A program made the translations under genes and the position numbers. Under the pieces are notes generated by a model that did not search any database, was not told where the DNA came from, and saw only the letters and a list, made by a program, of their open reading frames with translations. This document shows positions 11,918 to 19,495 of a DNA stretch of 45,299 nucleotides, piece after piece. Origin of the DNA: Paraburkholderia sp. NMBU_R16 (GTDB lineage: Bacteria > Pseudomonadota > Gammaproteobacteria > Burkholderiales > Burkholderiaceae). Position 1 is the first letter of the stretch. Each line of letters opens with the position of its first letter. The stretch lies in the NCBI RefSeq assembly GCF_013282575.1, contig NZ_JAAAYE010000047.1, positions 1 to 45,299 of the forward strand. The letters run 5' to 3'.

Positions 11918-12031
11918 GGCTTCAATCGTCCTAAATTGATCTAGCGAATCGGGTTACCTTCTCCGTGCCAGGGGCGGCGCGTCTCTCGCAAAAAGGCGCC
12001 GCATCACCTTTTTTCGGCCCGACGCGCGCGT

Positions 12032-12064
12032 CGCCCTGCTCCGTGCCCGCATGCCTGCAGGGCG
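12032..12064 (-). other. Hairpin in the tig leader
   Basis: A perfect 8-bp inverted repeat (CGCCCTGC and GCAGGGCG) with a 17-base loop lies within the predicted tig 5' leader. It may be a leader stem-loop; no function can be assigned. Confidence 0.3.
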
Positions 12065-12097
12065 GCGGCGGCACGGGTTGGATCGGAAGAATCGAGC

Positions 12098-12108
12098 ATT
12101 CTAGCAAA
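12098..12108 (-). promoter_or_regulatory. Extended -10 promoter of tig
   Basis: The minus strand reads TGCTAGAAT: a -10 box TAGAAT (12098-12103) with an upstream TG, the extended -10 form. The sequence at the -35 position (near 12121-12126) is poor, which fits extended -10 use. Transcription would start near 12091. Confidence 0.4.
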
Positions 12109-12207
12109 TTATTGGTCCGGCAAGCCCCGAATCGCGGTTTTTCAAGGCATATTTCAGGACATATCGCGTCTGTCTCGCGCGCGCCGCTTCGAATGCCCCG
12201 CATCCGC

Positions 12208-12247
12208 CGTCGGCTATCCGTCGGCTATCCGTCGGCTATCCGTCGGC
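12208..12247. repeat. 11-bp tandem repeat, about 3.6 copies
   Basis: The unit CGTCGGCTATC is repeated exactly three times (12208-12218, 12219-12229, 12230-12240) and followed by seven bases of a fourth. It lies between the tig promoter and the glycerate kinase gene. Confidence 0.9.
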
Positions 12248-12323
12248 GCCGGCGCGCTGATATGCTGTCGACCGACGCCGGCGGGCCACCCGCGGCACAT
12301 CACAAAAATTGACAGGAGACGTC

Positions 12324-13466
12324 ATGCCCAACCTCTCGCCCGCCCCGGTCGTCGTCATCGCGCCCGATTCGTTCAAAGGATCCCTGAGCGCGCAGGCCGT
12401 GGCCGCCGCTATCGCCGCCGGCATCAAGCGCGCACGGCCCGACGCCGTCGTTCGTCTCGCGCCGATGGCCGATGGCGGTGAAGGCACGCTCGACGCCATG
12501 CTCGCTCACGGCGGCGAGCGCCGCGTCGTGCAAGTGAGGGGCGCCGCCGGCGCAGCGCGCGAGGCAGCGCTCGGGCTCTTGCCCGACGGCAGCGCGATCG
12601 TCGAGACCGCGGAGATCGTCGGCATCACCGATGCCGTCGCGATGCGCACGCCCGTCGAGGCGCGCAGCACGCGTGGCATGGGCGAGGCGATTCGTTCGCT
12701 GCTCGATCTGGGCGTGCGCCGCTTTTTCGTCGCGCTCGGCGGCAGCAGCACCAACGACGCCGGCGCAGGCCTGCTCGTGGGCCTTGGGCTCCTACTGCTC
12801 GACGCCGAGGGGCGCGAGCTCGAGCCGACGCCCGAATCGCTCGCTCGCCTCGCGCGCATCGATGTTGCCGGGCTCGATGCGCGGCTTCGCGAGGTCTCGT
12901 TCGTCGCCATGTCCGACGTCGACAATCCGCTCACGGGCGAGCAAGGCGCCACGGCCGTCTTCGGTCCGCAAAAAGGCGTCGCGCCGGATCAGGTGGCACC
13001 GCTCGATGCCGTGCTCGAACGCTTCGCGACGATGCTCGAGACGGCTCTGGGCCGGACCGCGCGCGCGCTGCCCGGCGCCGGTGCGGCAGGCGGCCTCGGC
13101 TTCGCGCTGCATATGCTCGGCGCACAATTCCAACCCGGTGCGGAAGTCGTGGCGGCTCAACAGGGACTCGATGCCGCGCTCAACGGGGCGAACTGGCTCA
13201 TTACCGGCGAAGGCCGCTCCGATACGCAAACGCTGCGGGGCAAAGCGCCGTTCATCGCCTGCCAGCACGCGCGCGCCGCGGGGGTGCCTGCCTCGCTGCT
13301 GTCGGGCGCCGTCGATCCGTCGGCGCTCGCGCATTTGTCCGCGCATTTCGATGGCTGCTTCTCGCCGGCGCCCGGCCCGATCACGCTGCAAGCTGCGATC
13401 CGCGATGCCGCAATGTTGCTCGCCAACGCGGCCGAGCAGCTGACGCGCATAAAATACGGCGCATGA
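12324..13466 (+). CDS. glxK: Glycerate 2-kinase (GarK/GlxK family)
   Basis: This 380-residue kinase phosphorylates D-glycerate to 2-phosphoglycerate, linking glycerate from glyoxylate, tartronate or glucarate breakdown to lower glycolysis. The N-terminus has the family signature APDSFKGSLSA, and MADGGEGT follows near residue 50. Further family marks are GGSSTNDAGAG and, near the C-terminus, TGEGRSDTQT with a GK. The ATG is preceded by AGGAGA; an upstream TTG at 12309 is less likely. It overlaps no neighbour; the MarR gene begins about 60 bases downstream on the same strand. The exact subfamily name (GarK, GlxK or TtuD) is uncertain. Confidence 0.93.
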   Translation: MPNLSPAPVVVIAPDSFKGSLSAQAVAAAIAAGIKRARPDAVVRLAPMADGGEGTLDAMLAHGGERRVVQVRGAAGAAREAALGLLPDGSAIVETAEIVGITDAVAMRTPVEARSTRGMGEAIRSLLDLGVRRFFVALGGSSTNDAGAGLLVGLGLLLLDAEGRELEPTPESLARLARIDVAGLDARLREVSFVAMSDVDNPLTGEQGATAVFGPQKGVAPDQVAPLDAVLERFATMLETALGRTARALPGAGAAGGLGFALHMLGAQFQPGAEVVAAQQGLDAALNGANWLITGEGRSDTQTLRGKAPFIACQHARAAGVPASLLSGAVDPSALAHLSAHFDGCFSPAPGPITLQAAIRDAAMLLANAAEQLTRIKYGA

Positions 13467-13525
13467 GCCTTGCGCGCGGTGCCCGTGCGGGCTTCGCCAC
13501 TGTGCCAATAACCATAAGGACCGCT

Positions 13526-13978
13526 ATGAAGGCCGCCGCCAAACTCGGGCTCGAGCAGTTTTTGACCTACCGCATGCACGTGCTCAACAAACTGTCCGAT
13601 CGCGGCATCAGCGAACGCTACCATGCCAAGCTCGATATCACGCTGCCCGAGGCGCGCGTCATCGCGGCGGTCGGCTCCTTCGGTCCGTTTTCGATCATGG
13701 ACCTCGGGCGGCGCGCCAATCTCGACAAAAGCCAGGCAAGCCGCGCCGCGGAAGCGCTGATCCAGCGCGGACTCGTTCGGCGGGAGGCCAGCAGCGAAGA
13801 CGGGCGCGTCGTGCTCGTTTCGCTGACGAGCGAAGGCCGGGCGTTGTATCGCAAGGTCATGCCGATTGCGCGCAAATGGAACGCGGACCTCTTCGCATGT
13901 CTCGACGAAGCGGAAAAAGCCAGCCTCGGCCGTATGCTCGACAAGGTGATCGCGAATGCGCTCGCCGGGCGTGAATGA
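13526..13978 (+). CDS. MarR-family transcriptional regulator
   Basis: This 150-residue winged helix-turn-helix regulator of the MarR family probably works as a dimer and responds to a small aromatic or oxidative signal. The DNA-binding part has ITLPEARVIAAVGSFGPFS, MDLGRRANLDKSQASRAAEAL (recognition helix) and the wing RREASSEDGRVVLVSLT. The start chosen is the ATG after AAGGA; the longer frame from 13463 overlaps the glycerate kinase end. It sits between glycerate kinase and a convergent reductase, so the target genes are not obvious. Confidence 0.88.
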   Translation: MKAAAKLGLEQFLTYRMHVLNKLSDRGISERYHAKLDITLPEARVIAAVGSFGPFSIMDLGRRANLDKSQASRAAEALIQRGLVRREASSEDGRVVLVSLTSEGRALYRKVMPIARKWNADLFACLDEAEKASLGRMLDKVIANALAGRE

Positions 13979-14005
13979 CCGCGGCGAACGTCGGGGACGG
14001 AAACG

Positions 14006-15031
14006 TCAGAGGCCGCTCGATGCGGCGCGCTGACGCAGCAAGCCGAGCACGGCATCGCAAAACGGCGTGGGCACGCCGAGCTTGCGGCCCAGCTCGGGAA
14101 ACACCCCTAGAATCGGGCCGATCTCGAGCGGCCTGCCCGCCTCCATATCCTGCAACATCGAAGTCTTGAATGCGCCGAGCTCGCGTGTGACGGCGAGACG
14201 CGCGTCGATCGTCATGCCGGTCGGCAAGCCCAATCTACCGCCGATCGCCGCGGCTTCCTCCATCATGCGCACGATGAGCGCGTGCGTATAGGGATCGTCG
14301 AGCAGACGATCGGCCGTCGAGCCGGTCAACGCGCTCAACGGGTTCATATTCATGTTGCCCCAGAGTTTCGCCCAGATGTCGCCGCGGATTGCATCGGTGC
14401 ATTCGACGTCGAACCCGCCTTCGCGCAGCGCTTGCGCGAAGGCAGCCGCCCTCGGGCCGAGCGCCGCATGAGCGGCACCGACGACGAGACGGTTGCCTTT
14501 GCCGCGCCGGACGATGCCGGGCGCGTCGGTCGAAGCCGAGAGGTGGACGACGCAGCCGATCGAGCGTGCCGCGGGCAAGGTGCGACCGATGCAACCATCG
14601 GGATCGACGGCTTCCAGGCGGCTGTCGGCAAGCGGCGTGTCCATGCCGTCGAGAAACCACCACGGCAATCCGTTGGTCGCACTCACGACGGCCGTGCGCG
14701 CGCCAACGAGCGGCGCAAGCGCCTCCGCCACGGCAGGCAATGCCTGAGCTTTGAGCGCGATGACGACGAAATCCTGCTCGCCGAGCTCGCTCGGGTCGTC
14801 GCTCGCGTGAACTGTTGCGGCCCGGCCGGTGTCGCTCGCTGTGGCGGCCTCCACCATGCGAATGCCATGTTGGCGAATAGCCGCCAGCGTCGCACCGCGC
14901 GCAAGCACGCTGACCGCGTGCCCCGCCTGGGCCAGTGCGATCGCAAGGGCTGCGCCGATCGCGCCGGCACCGACGATAGCCGTGCGTACGGGCCGATCCG
15001 TGCCGTTCGTCGTGTCGTGGATGGTGTTCAT
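14006..15031 (-). CDS. panE: 2-dehydropantoate 2-reductase (ketopantoate reductase family)
   Basis: This 341-residue NADPH-dependent reductase belongs to the ApbA/PanE family, which makes pantoate for coenzyme A from ketopantoate. The Rossmann glycine motif AIVGAGAIGAALA lies near residue 18. The central LWGNMNMNPLSALTG matches the catalytic Lys/Asn region of the family, although the usual lysine-containing KLWxNxxxN motif is partly altered. The C-terminal domain ends with GRPLEIGPILG and a final Leu-Gly-Leu-Leu helix. Burkholderiales often carry several paralogues used in other 2-oxo acid steps, so a true pantothenate role is not certain. It faces the MarR gene convergently. Confidence 0.82.
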   Translation of the reverse strand: MNTIHDTTNGTDRPVRTAIVGAGAIGAALAIALAQAGHAVSVLARGATLAAIRQHGIRMVEAATASDTGRAATVHASDDPSELGEQDFVVIALKAQALPAVAEALAPLVGARTAVVSATNGLPWWFLDGMDTPLADSRLEAVDPDGCIGRTLPAARSIGCVVHLSASTDAPGIVRRGKGNRLVVGAAHAALGPRAAAFAQALREGGFDVECTDAIRGDIWAKLWGNMNMNPLSALTGSTADRLLDDPYTHALIVRMMEEAAAIGGRLGLPTGMTIDARLAVTRELGAFKTSMLQDMEAGRPLEIGPILGVFPELGRKLGVPTPFCDAVLGLLRQRAASSGL

Positions 15032-15105
15032 GTCTCGCCGAGTGAAGCCGTCGAGCCGAGGCCGGGTGCCTGTGGCGAAAGCCTGGCCGGGGAACGAAAA
15101 AGAAG

Positions 15106-15192
15106 TGGTGCGAGGAAGGGGACTCGAACCCCTACACCCTTGCGGGCGTCAGGACCTAAACCTGGTGCGTCTACCAATTTCGCCATCCTCGC
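15106..15192 (-). tRNA. tRNA-Leu (anticodon UAG)
   Basis: The 87-base minus-strand sequence starts GCGAGGAT and ends with an encoded CCA. It has the long variable arm of a class II tRNA and the D-loop AAATTGGTAGACGC typical of leucine tRNAs. The anticodon loop TTTAGGT gives anticodon TAG, which reads CUN leucine codons. Confidence 0.97.
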
Positions 15193-15254
15193 AGCCGGAC
15201 GCGCGCGCGATGCGCGTTCCGATATCCGGCACGCCGCGGCATCGCACCTGTGAT

Positions 15255-15271
15255 GTGTGCACGATGCACAC
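15255..15271. repeat. Perfect 17-bp palindrome upstream of tRNA-Leu
   Basis: GTGTGCA and TGCACAC flank a 3-base centre. It lies between the predicted promoter and the tRNA, so it would form a hairpin in the pre-tRNA leader or act as an operator. Confidence 0.6.
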
Positions 15272-15301
15272 TGTGCGAACGCCCCGAAGCGTAAGCGCGG
15301 G

Positions 15302-15330
15302 ATTTTAACCGATTCGCCCGCGGATGTCTT
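15302..15330 (-). promoter_or_regulatory. Possible promoter of tRNA-Leu
   Basis: The minus strand shows a -10 box TAAAAT (15302-15307), a 17-base spacer and AAGACA as -35 (four of six consensus bases). A start near 15295 gives a leader of about 100 bases before the tRNA. Confidence 0.45.
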
Positions 15331-15435
15331 TCCCTGCATGACGATCCATGATTCGGACGGCGACTGTTGCGCACCGTCGCGACATGCGCTGGCCACCGCG
15401 CAAGTCACACTGGGACGGCGCGCCCGCGGCGCTCG

Positions 15436-16590
15436 TCAACTGTCGGCAAGATTGGCCGGCGCGCTGTGCCGCGGGTTGCGCGCGGCTTCGGTCCGCTCGT
15501 TCCGCGCATCGGGGGGTGGCACCGGCGAGCCCACGGGCAGCGGCTCTGCGTCGATACGCGCGATCAGTTCGCGCGCCTGTTCCACTTGCGTCGACGAGCA
15601 AGGATCGAAAGAAAACACGAGCGCATGATCGATATTGCCGAACGAACGCAGGCTGCTGCGTGCATAGGCCGGATCGTAGTGCGCCTCGACCAGTTCGGTG
15701 AAAAGCCGCTCGCGTTCGTTCGCGTCGACGAGCGCATGCCAATGCTCGACCGTCTGACGGCTGTGGAGTCCGACGAGACGCGCGAGTTGGTCCTTGAAGT
15801 ATTGCGGCGTCTCGAAGAGATGCCCGTAATCCTCCAGCAGGAATTTCACTCTGATCGGCAACGGCGTACAAACCCGCACACATCGCCCGGCATGAAACGC
15901 ATCGAGTAGCGAAGTCGGCAACGTGATCTGACCGATGCGGCGGCTTTCCGCCTCGATGAACACAGGCTGCTCCGGACTCAAGCGCGAGAACGCCGCCACG
16001 AGCGCCGTATCGAACGCCTTCTGGGTTGGCTGCGCCTCGCCGGGCAGCGCACCGAGCAAAGAGCCGCGATGCCGGGCCAGGCCTTCGAGATCGAGCACCT
16101 GCGCGCCCGCCTCGGCAAGCGCATGCAGCAGCCGCGTCTTGCCCGTACCCGTGTGCCCCGTCAACGCAACATAGCGATAGCGCGACGGCCATCGTTCCAG
16201 ATCGTCGAGCACACGCTGACGGTAAGCCTTGTAGCCGCCGTCGAGCTGCCGCGCCTGCCAGCCGATCAGGTTGAACCATGTCGTCATCGAGCCCGAGCGT
16301 TTGCCTCCGCGCCAGCAATAGACGAGCGGACGCCAGTTGCGCGAACGATCGGCGAACGTGGTTTCCAGATGACGGGCGATGTTGCGCGCGACCATGGCGG
16401 CGCCGAGCCGCGTCGCTTCGAATGGAGATTGTTTATACAGCGTCCCGACGATGACGCGCTCTTCATTGCTCAACACGGGCGCGCTCACTGCGCCCGGGAT
16501 GTGGTCTTCGGCGAATTCGAGCGGCGTTCGCACGTCGACGATCTCGTCGAACGAAGCGAGCGCATCGATTGGGACAACGAAATTTTTCAC
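15436..16590 (-). CDS. mnmH: tRNA 2-selenouridine synthase
   Basis: This 384-residue enzyme (also called SelU or YbbB) replaces the sulfur of 2-thiouridine at the wobble base of Lys, Glu and Gln tRNAs with selenium, using selenophosphate and a geranylated intermediate. The N-terminal rhodanese domain has IVDVRTPLEFAEDHIPGA and the catalytic Cys92 in VYCWRGGKRSGS. The C-terminal half has the P-loop GHTGTGKT at 145-152. The start is probably the GTG at 16588-16590, since the protein from there aligns with the rhodanese N-terminus. An ATG at 16686 would add 32 unlikely residues. It stands 160 bases after the LysR gene on the same strand. The selenophosphate synthetase gene is not in the window. 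Confidence 0.92.
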   Translation of the reverse strand: MKNFVVPIDALASFDEIVDVRTPLEFAEDHIPGAVSAPVLSNEERVIVGTLYKQSPFEATRLGAAMVARNIARHLETTFADRSRNWRPLVYCWRGGKRSGSMTTWFNLIGWQARQLDGGYKAYRQRVLDDLERWPSRYRYVALTGHTGTGKTRLLHALAEAGAQVLDLEGLARHRGSLLGALPGEAQPTQKAFDTALVAAFSRLSPEQPVFIEAESRRIGQITLPTSLLDAFHAGRCVRVCTPLPIRVKFLLEDYGHLFETPQYFKDQLARLVGLHSRQTVEHWHALVDANERERLFTELVEAHYDPAYARSSLRSFGNIDHALVFSFDPCSSTQVEQARELIARIDAEPLPVGSPVPPPDARNERTEAARNPRHSAPANLADS

Positions 16591-16750
16591 GAGAACTGTC
16601 AGGCCGGATGAGCACGAGGAGACAGCGACGCAAAGCGTTGCGGTTGGCTCGATTGCGCGGCCCGGCTGGAAAGAGATGTGCGGCATTATCGCATGGGCGG
16701 CTCCCGAGCGCGTTTGCCGCTTGCTGACAGATCGCACGCGCTGCACGGGC

Positions 16751-17659
16751 TTATTGCTGCCCCAACCCGCGCGCGAAACGCTGACGCAGGAACTGCGTGA
16801 ACGAGCGCACCGTGATCGAGTGCTCGCGATGCTGCGGGTAGACCGCATAGAGCGCGAGCGAAGGCGCGGCGAATTCGGAAAGCACTTCCACGAGCGCCCC
16901 GCTCGCCAGCGCCGGGGATACGATGAACTCCGGCAACAGTGCGATCCCGAGGCCTGCAATGGCCGCATCGCGAACGACTTCGCCATTGTCGGCACGCAAC
17001 GGGCCGCTGACCTCGACAACGCGCTTTTCGCCGTCGACGGTCAGCGTCCACCCGGTCACCCCTTCCCGCCCATAGAGCAGACAGGCATGACGGGCGAGAT
17101 CGGCGGGAGTCGCCGGCAAACGCTCGGCCGGGCGATAGCGTGGCGAGCAGCAGGCGATCATCCGTATGTCGGCAAGCTGCTGAGCGATCAGCGTCGAATC
17201 CGACAACGTGCCGATGCGCAGAGCCATATCGAAGCCGTCGCCGATCACGTCGACGGTGCGGTCGCTCAGCTCGATATCGACGCGCACATCGGGGTTCGCG
17301 CGCATGAAGTCCGCGACGAGCGGCGATAGGTGGGCCGTGCTGAACGACAGCGGCGCGCTCACGCGCAGGAGACCGCGCGGCCGCGTGCGCCCGAGCGACA
17401 GCGCCGCCTGCGCATCCGCCACTTCGGCAAGAATCCGTTTCGCGCGTTCGTACAAGTCCTGGCCGAGGTCGGTCACCGCCAGTTTGCGCGTGTTGCGCAC
17501 GAGCAGCCGCACGCCGAGCGACGACTCCAGCGCCATCACCCGGCGGCTCACGAACTGCTTCGAAAGCTGCAGGCGATTCGCCGCCGAAGTGAAGTTCCGC
17601 GCATCCACGGTGGCGACAAAAATGCGGAGGTCTTCGAGTTGCATGCGAGTGTCCACCAT
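16751..17659 (-). CDS. LysR-family transcriptional regulator, divergent from pirin
   Basis: This 302-residue LysR protein has the DNA-binding domain at residues 6-65 (LEDLRIFVATVDARNFTSAA and LSKQFVSRRVMALESSLGVRLL). The effector domain follows, and the late motif AIAGLGIALLPEFIV is typical of the CrgA/AaeR-like branch. Start choice: the ATG at 17657-17659 is used, but an ATG five codons later (17642-17644) has a better GGTGG upstream and may be the true start. It is divergent from the pirin gene with a 119-base gap holding a pair of direct repeats, so pirin is the probable target. Confidence 0.9.
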   Translation of the reverse strand: MVDTRMQLEDLRIFVATVDARNFTSAANRLQLSKQFVSRRVMALESSLGVRLLVRNTRKLAVTDLGQDLYERAKRILAEVADAQAALSLGRTRPRGLLRVSAPLSFSTAHLSPLVADFMRANPDVRVDIELSDRTVDVIGDGFDMALRIGTLSDSTLIAQQLADIRMIACCSPRYRPAERLPATPADLARHACLLYGREGVTGWTLTVDGEKRVVEVSGPLRADNGEVVRDAAIAGLGIALLPEFIVSPALASGALVEVLSEFAAPSLALYAVYPQHREHSITVRSFTQFLRQRFARGLGQQ

Positions 17660-17698
17660 GAAGTGACAGTGAGTCTCATTTTCACATGATTTTGCCCA

Positions 17699-17727
17699 TT
17701 ACGGTTGACCTAAACTGTCGTTACGGT
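17699..17727. promoter_or_regulatory. Paired direct repeats between LysR and pirin genes
   Basis: TTACGGT occurs at 17699-17705 and again at 17721-17727, 22 bases apart, which is about two helical turns. Both are followed by a GA-containing extension. This is a candidate site for a LysR dimer pair, although the repeats are not the classic T-N11-A palindrome. Confidence 0.35.
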
Positions 17728-17778
17728 GAACGGCGGCGGACTGTCCGCTGCCGGACTCACGATTTGACGGAGGTCGAC

Positions 17779-18504
17779 ATGGTTGAAATCAGAAATGCCA
17801 ACGAGCGCGGACGCGCCGAACACGGATGGCTCAGCTCGCGCCACTCGTTCTCGTTCGCCGGCTATTACGATCCCGAGCAGATGGGCTTCTCGGATCTCCT
17901 CGTCATCAACGACGATCGCGTGATGCCCGGCCGGGGCTTCGGCAAGCATCCGCACCGCGATGTCGAGATCTTCTCGTATGTTCTGGAGGGCGCGCTCGAG
18001 CATCAGGATTCGCTCGGCACGGGCTCGGTCATTCGTCCCGGCGATGTGCAATTGATGAGCGCAGGTACCGGCGTGGTTCACAGCGAGTTCAATCCCTCGC
18101 CCTCGGAGCGGGTGCATTTTCTGCAGATATGGATCGCCACTGCGCGCAACGGCGCCGAGCCGCGCTATCAACAGCGCACGTTCGACCCGGCGGAAAAACG
18201 CGGCAAGCTGCGGTTGATTCTCTCGCCCGACGGCGCTCAGGAATCGCTCGAGCTACGCCAGGATACGCGTGTATACGCCGGGCTCTTCGACGGCGACGAA
18301 GCGGCGCAACTGACGTTGGACGAGCACCGCTTCGCTTACGTTCATGTCGCGCGCGGCAGCGTAACGGTCAACGGACAAGTGCTCGGCGAAGGCGACGGGA
18401 TGCGTTTGCGCGATGAGCGCAATCTGAGCTTCAGCAACGGGCGCGATGCCGAAGTGCTCGTCTTCGATTTGCGCAATATCGAAATGTCGGAGTTCTGGCA
18501 GTAA
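17779..18504 (+). CDS. Pirin family protein (YhhW/quercetinase-like)
   Basis: This 241-residue bicupin belongs to the pirin family. Bacterial members bind one metal ion in the N-terminal cupin, and several have quercetin 2,3-dioxygenase activity. The metal ligands are all present: His57 and His59 in GKHPHRD, and His101 and Glu103 in GVVHSEFN, at nearly the same positions as in human pirin. The C-terminal cupin (SVTVNGQVLGEGDGMRL) lacks such ligands, as usual. The ATG is preceded by ACGGAGG; the longer frame from 17686 runs through the promoter region. Control by the divergent LysR is likely. The natural substrate is unknown. Confidence 0.92.
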   Translation: MVEIRNANERGRAEHGWLSSRHSFSFAGYYDPEQMGFSDLLVINDDRVMPGRGFGKHPHRDVEIFSYVLEGALEHQDSLGTGSVIRPGDVQLMSAGTGVVHSEFNPSPSERVHFLQIWIATARNGAEPRYQQRTFDPAEKRGKLRLILSPDGAQESLELRQDTRVYAGLFDGDEAAQLTLDEHRFAYVHVARGSVTVNGQVLGEGDGMRLRDERNLSFSNGRDAEVLVFDLRNIEMSEFWQ

Positions 18505-18524
18505 GCGGTCGCGGGCAGGCGGTT

Positions 18525-19232
18525 TTACCCCTGCTTGCGCTGCGCCATCACGCGCTCGAGCGATGCTTTGATATGCCGTTGCATCGCTGCTTGCGCCTGT
18601 ACCGGGTCGCGCGCCTCGAGCGCGTCGAGAATCTCCTTGTGTTCGCCCAGCGCCGCGCGCCATGTGCCGTCGTTTTCGAAGTGATCGCGCAATTTCGTCG
18701 AAAGCGGACTGTGCCGCTCGTCGAAGAGCGATGCAATCAGGCGAATCAGTACCTCGTTGCCGGACATTTGCGCGATTGCCGCATGAAACGCGCGATCGGG
18801 GCCGATCGGTATTTGCCCCGCCGCGACTTCGCGCGCCATGTCGTCGTAAATCGCCCGTAGCGCCTTGAGTGCTTTCGGCTTCGCGAACGGCGCCACGCTC
18901 GCGACGATCGCCCCCTCGATGAGCGAGCGAGCCGCCATGTTGTCGACGAGGCTGTCGCCGAGTTCGTCCTCGTTCGGCACGGCGCTCGTTGCTTCGCCGT
19001 GCGTTGCACATACATAGACGCCCGAGCCCATGCGAATCTCGACGCGTCCCTCGAGCTCCAGTGCGACGAGCGCCTCGCGTACCGTGGGGCGCGATACACC
19101 GAGCCGCTCGGCCAGTTCCCGCTCGGGCGGCAATCGCCCATTGCGCGCGAAATCAGGCTGCTCCATCAATGCGCGCAGCTTGTCGGCAATCTGAAGATAA
19201 AGACGACGCGTCTCGGCGGGTTTGGCTGCCAC
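18525..19232 (-). CDS. GntR-family (FadR/UxuR-type) regulator of the sugar-acid operon
   Basis: This 235-residue repressor has an N-terminal winged helix (YLQIADKLRALM, then RLPPERELAERLGVSRPTVREALVALELEG, then the wing EIRMGSGVYV). An all-helical FCD effector domain follows, with the metal/effector residues in DRAFHAAIAQMSGN and EHKEILDALEARD. This architecture matches UxuR, ExuR and LgoR, which respond to hexuronate or aldonate intermediates. The start is probably the GTG at 19230-19232, six bases after AGGA; the upstream GTG at 19236 is too close to the same site. The frame open to 19469 crosses the promoter and is rejected. It is divergent from the five-gene operon, so it is very likely that operon's repressor. 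Confidence 0.9.
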   Translation of the reverse strand: MAAKPAETRRLYLQIADKLRALMEQPDFARNGRLPPERELAERLGVSRPTVREALVALELEGRVEIRMGSGVYVCATHGEATSAVPNEDELGDSLVDNMAARSLIEGAIVASVAPFAKPKALKALRAIYDDMAREVAAGQIPIGPDRAFHAAIAQMSGNEVLIRLIASLFDERHSPLSTKLRDHFENDGTWRAALGEHKEILDALEARDPVQAQAAMQRHIKASLERVMAQRKQG

Positions 19233-19368
19233 GTGCACATCCTGTCGATGAGACTCCGGCGGATCCCAGCACCCGCCAACGAGCCGCGATTGTAAATCGA
19301 AGCCGTACCTCGGCATATGCCCTCGACGGGCGCCCCAGCGCATTCGACAGACGAATCGCGTCCCGCAG

Positions 19369-19404
19369 AATTGGCTTGACCAATTACTCCAATTTTTATA
19401 TTTT
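19369..19404 (+). promoter_or_regulatory. Promoter and GntR-type operator of the sugar-acid operon
   Basis: A -35 box TTGACC (19376-19381), a 17-base spacer and a -10 box TATTTT (19399-19404) form a plausible promoter. The -35 box lies inside a palindrome, AATTGG-N5-CCAATT (19369-19385), of the shape bound by FCD-type GntR repressors. Repressor binding would block RNA polymerase. The leader before the first ATG is about 85 bases. Confidence 0.65.
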
Positions 19405-19495
19405 GCACGCTGGTAAGGCCAAATGTCTTTTAGCAGGTCGCCGCACAGCCCCGCCGAGTTCGGTGGCAATCCGTCCCCTAACCCTTCAGCCTTCG

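Noticed and set aside
11153-11944. A 263-residue plus-strand frame opposite tig
   Set aside because: It is the complement of trigger factor codons with no ribosome-binding site and no known domains.
18505-18540. A bidirectional terminator between the pirin and GntR genes
   Set aside because: Only a 5-bp stem can be formed, and part of it lies in the GntR coding sequence.
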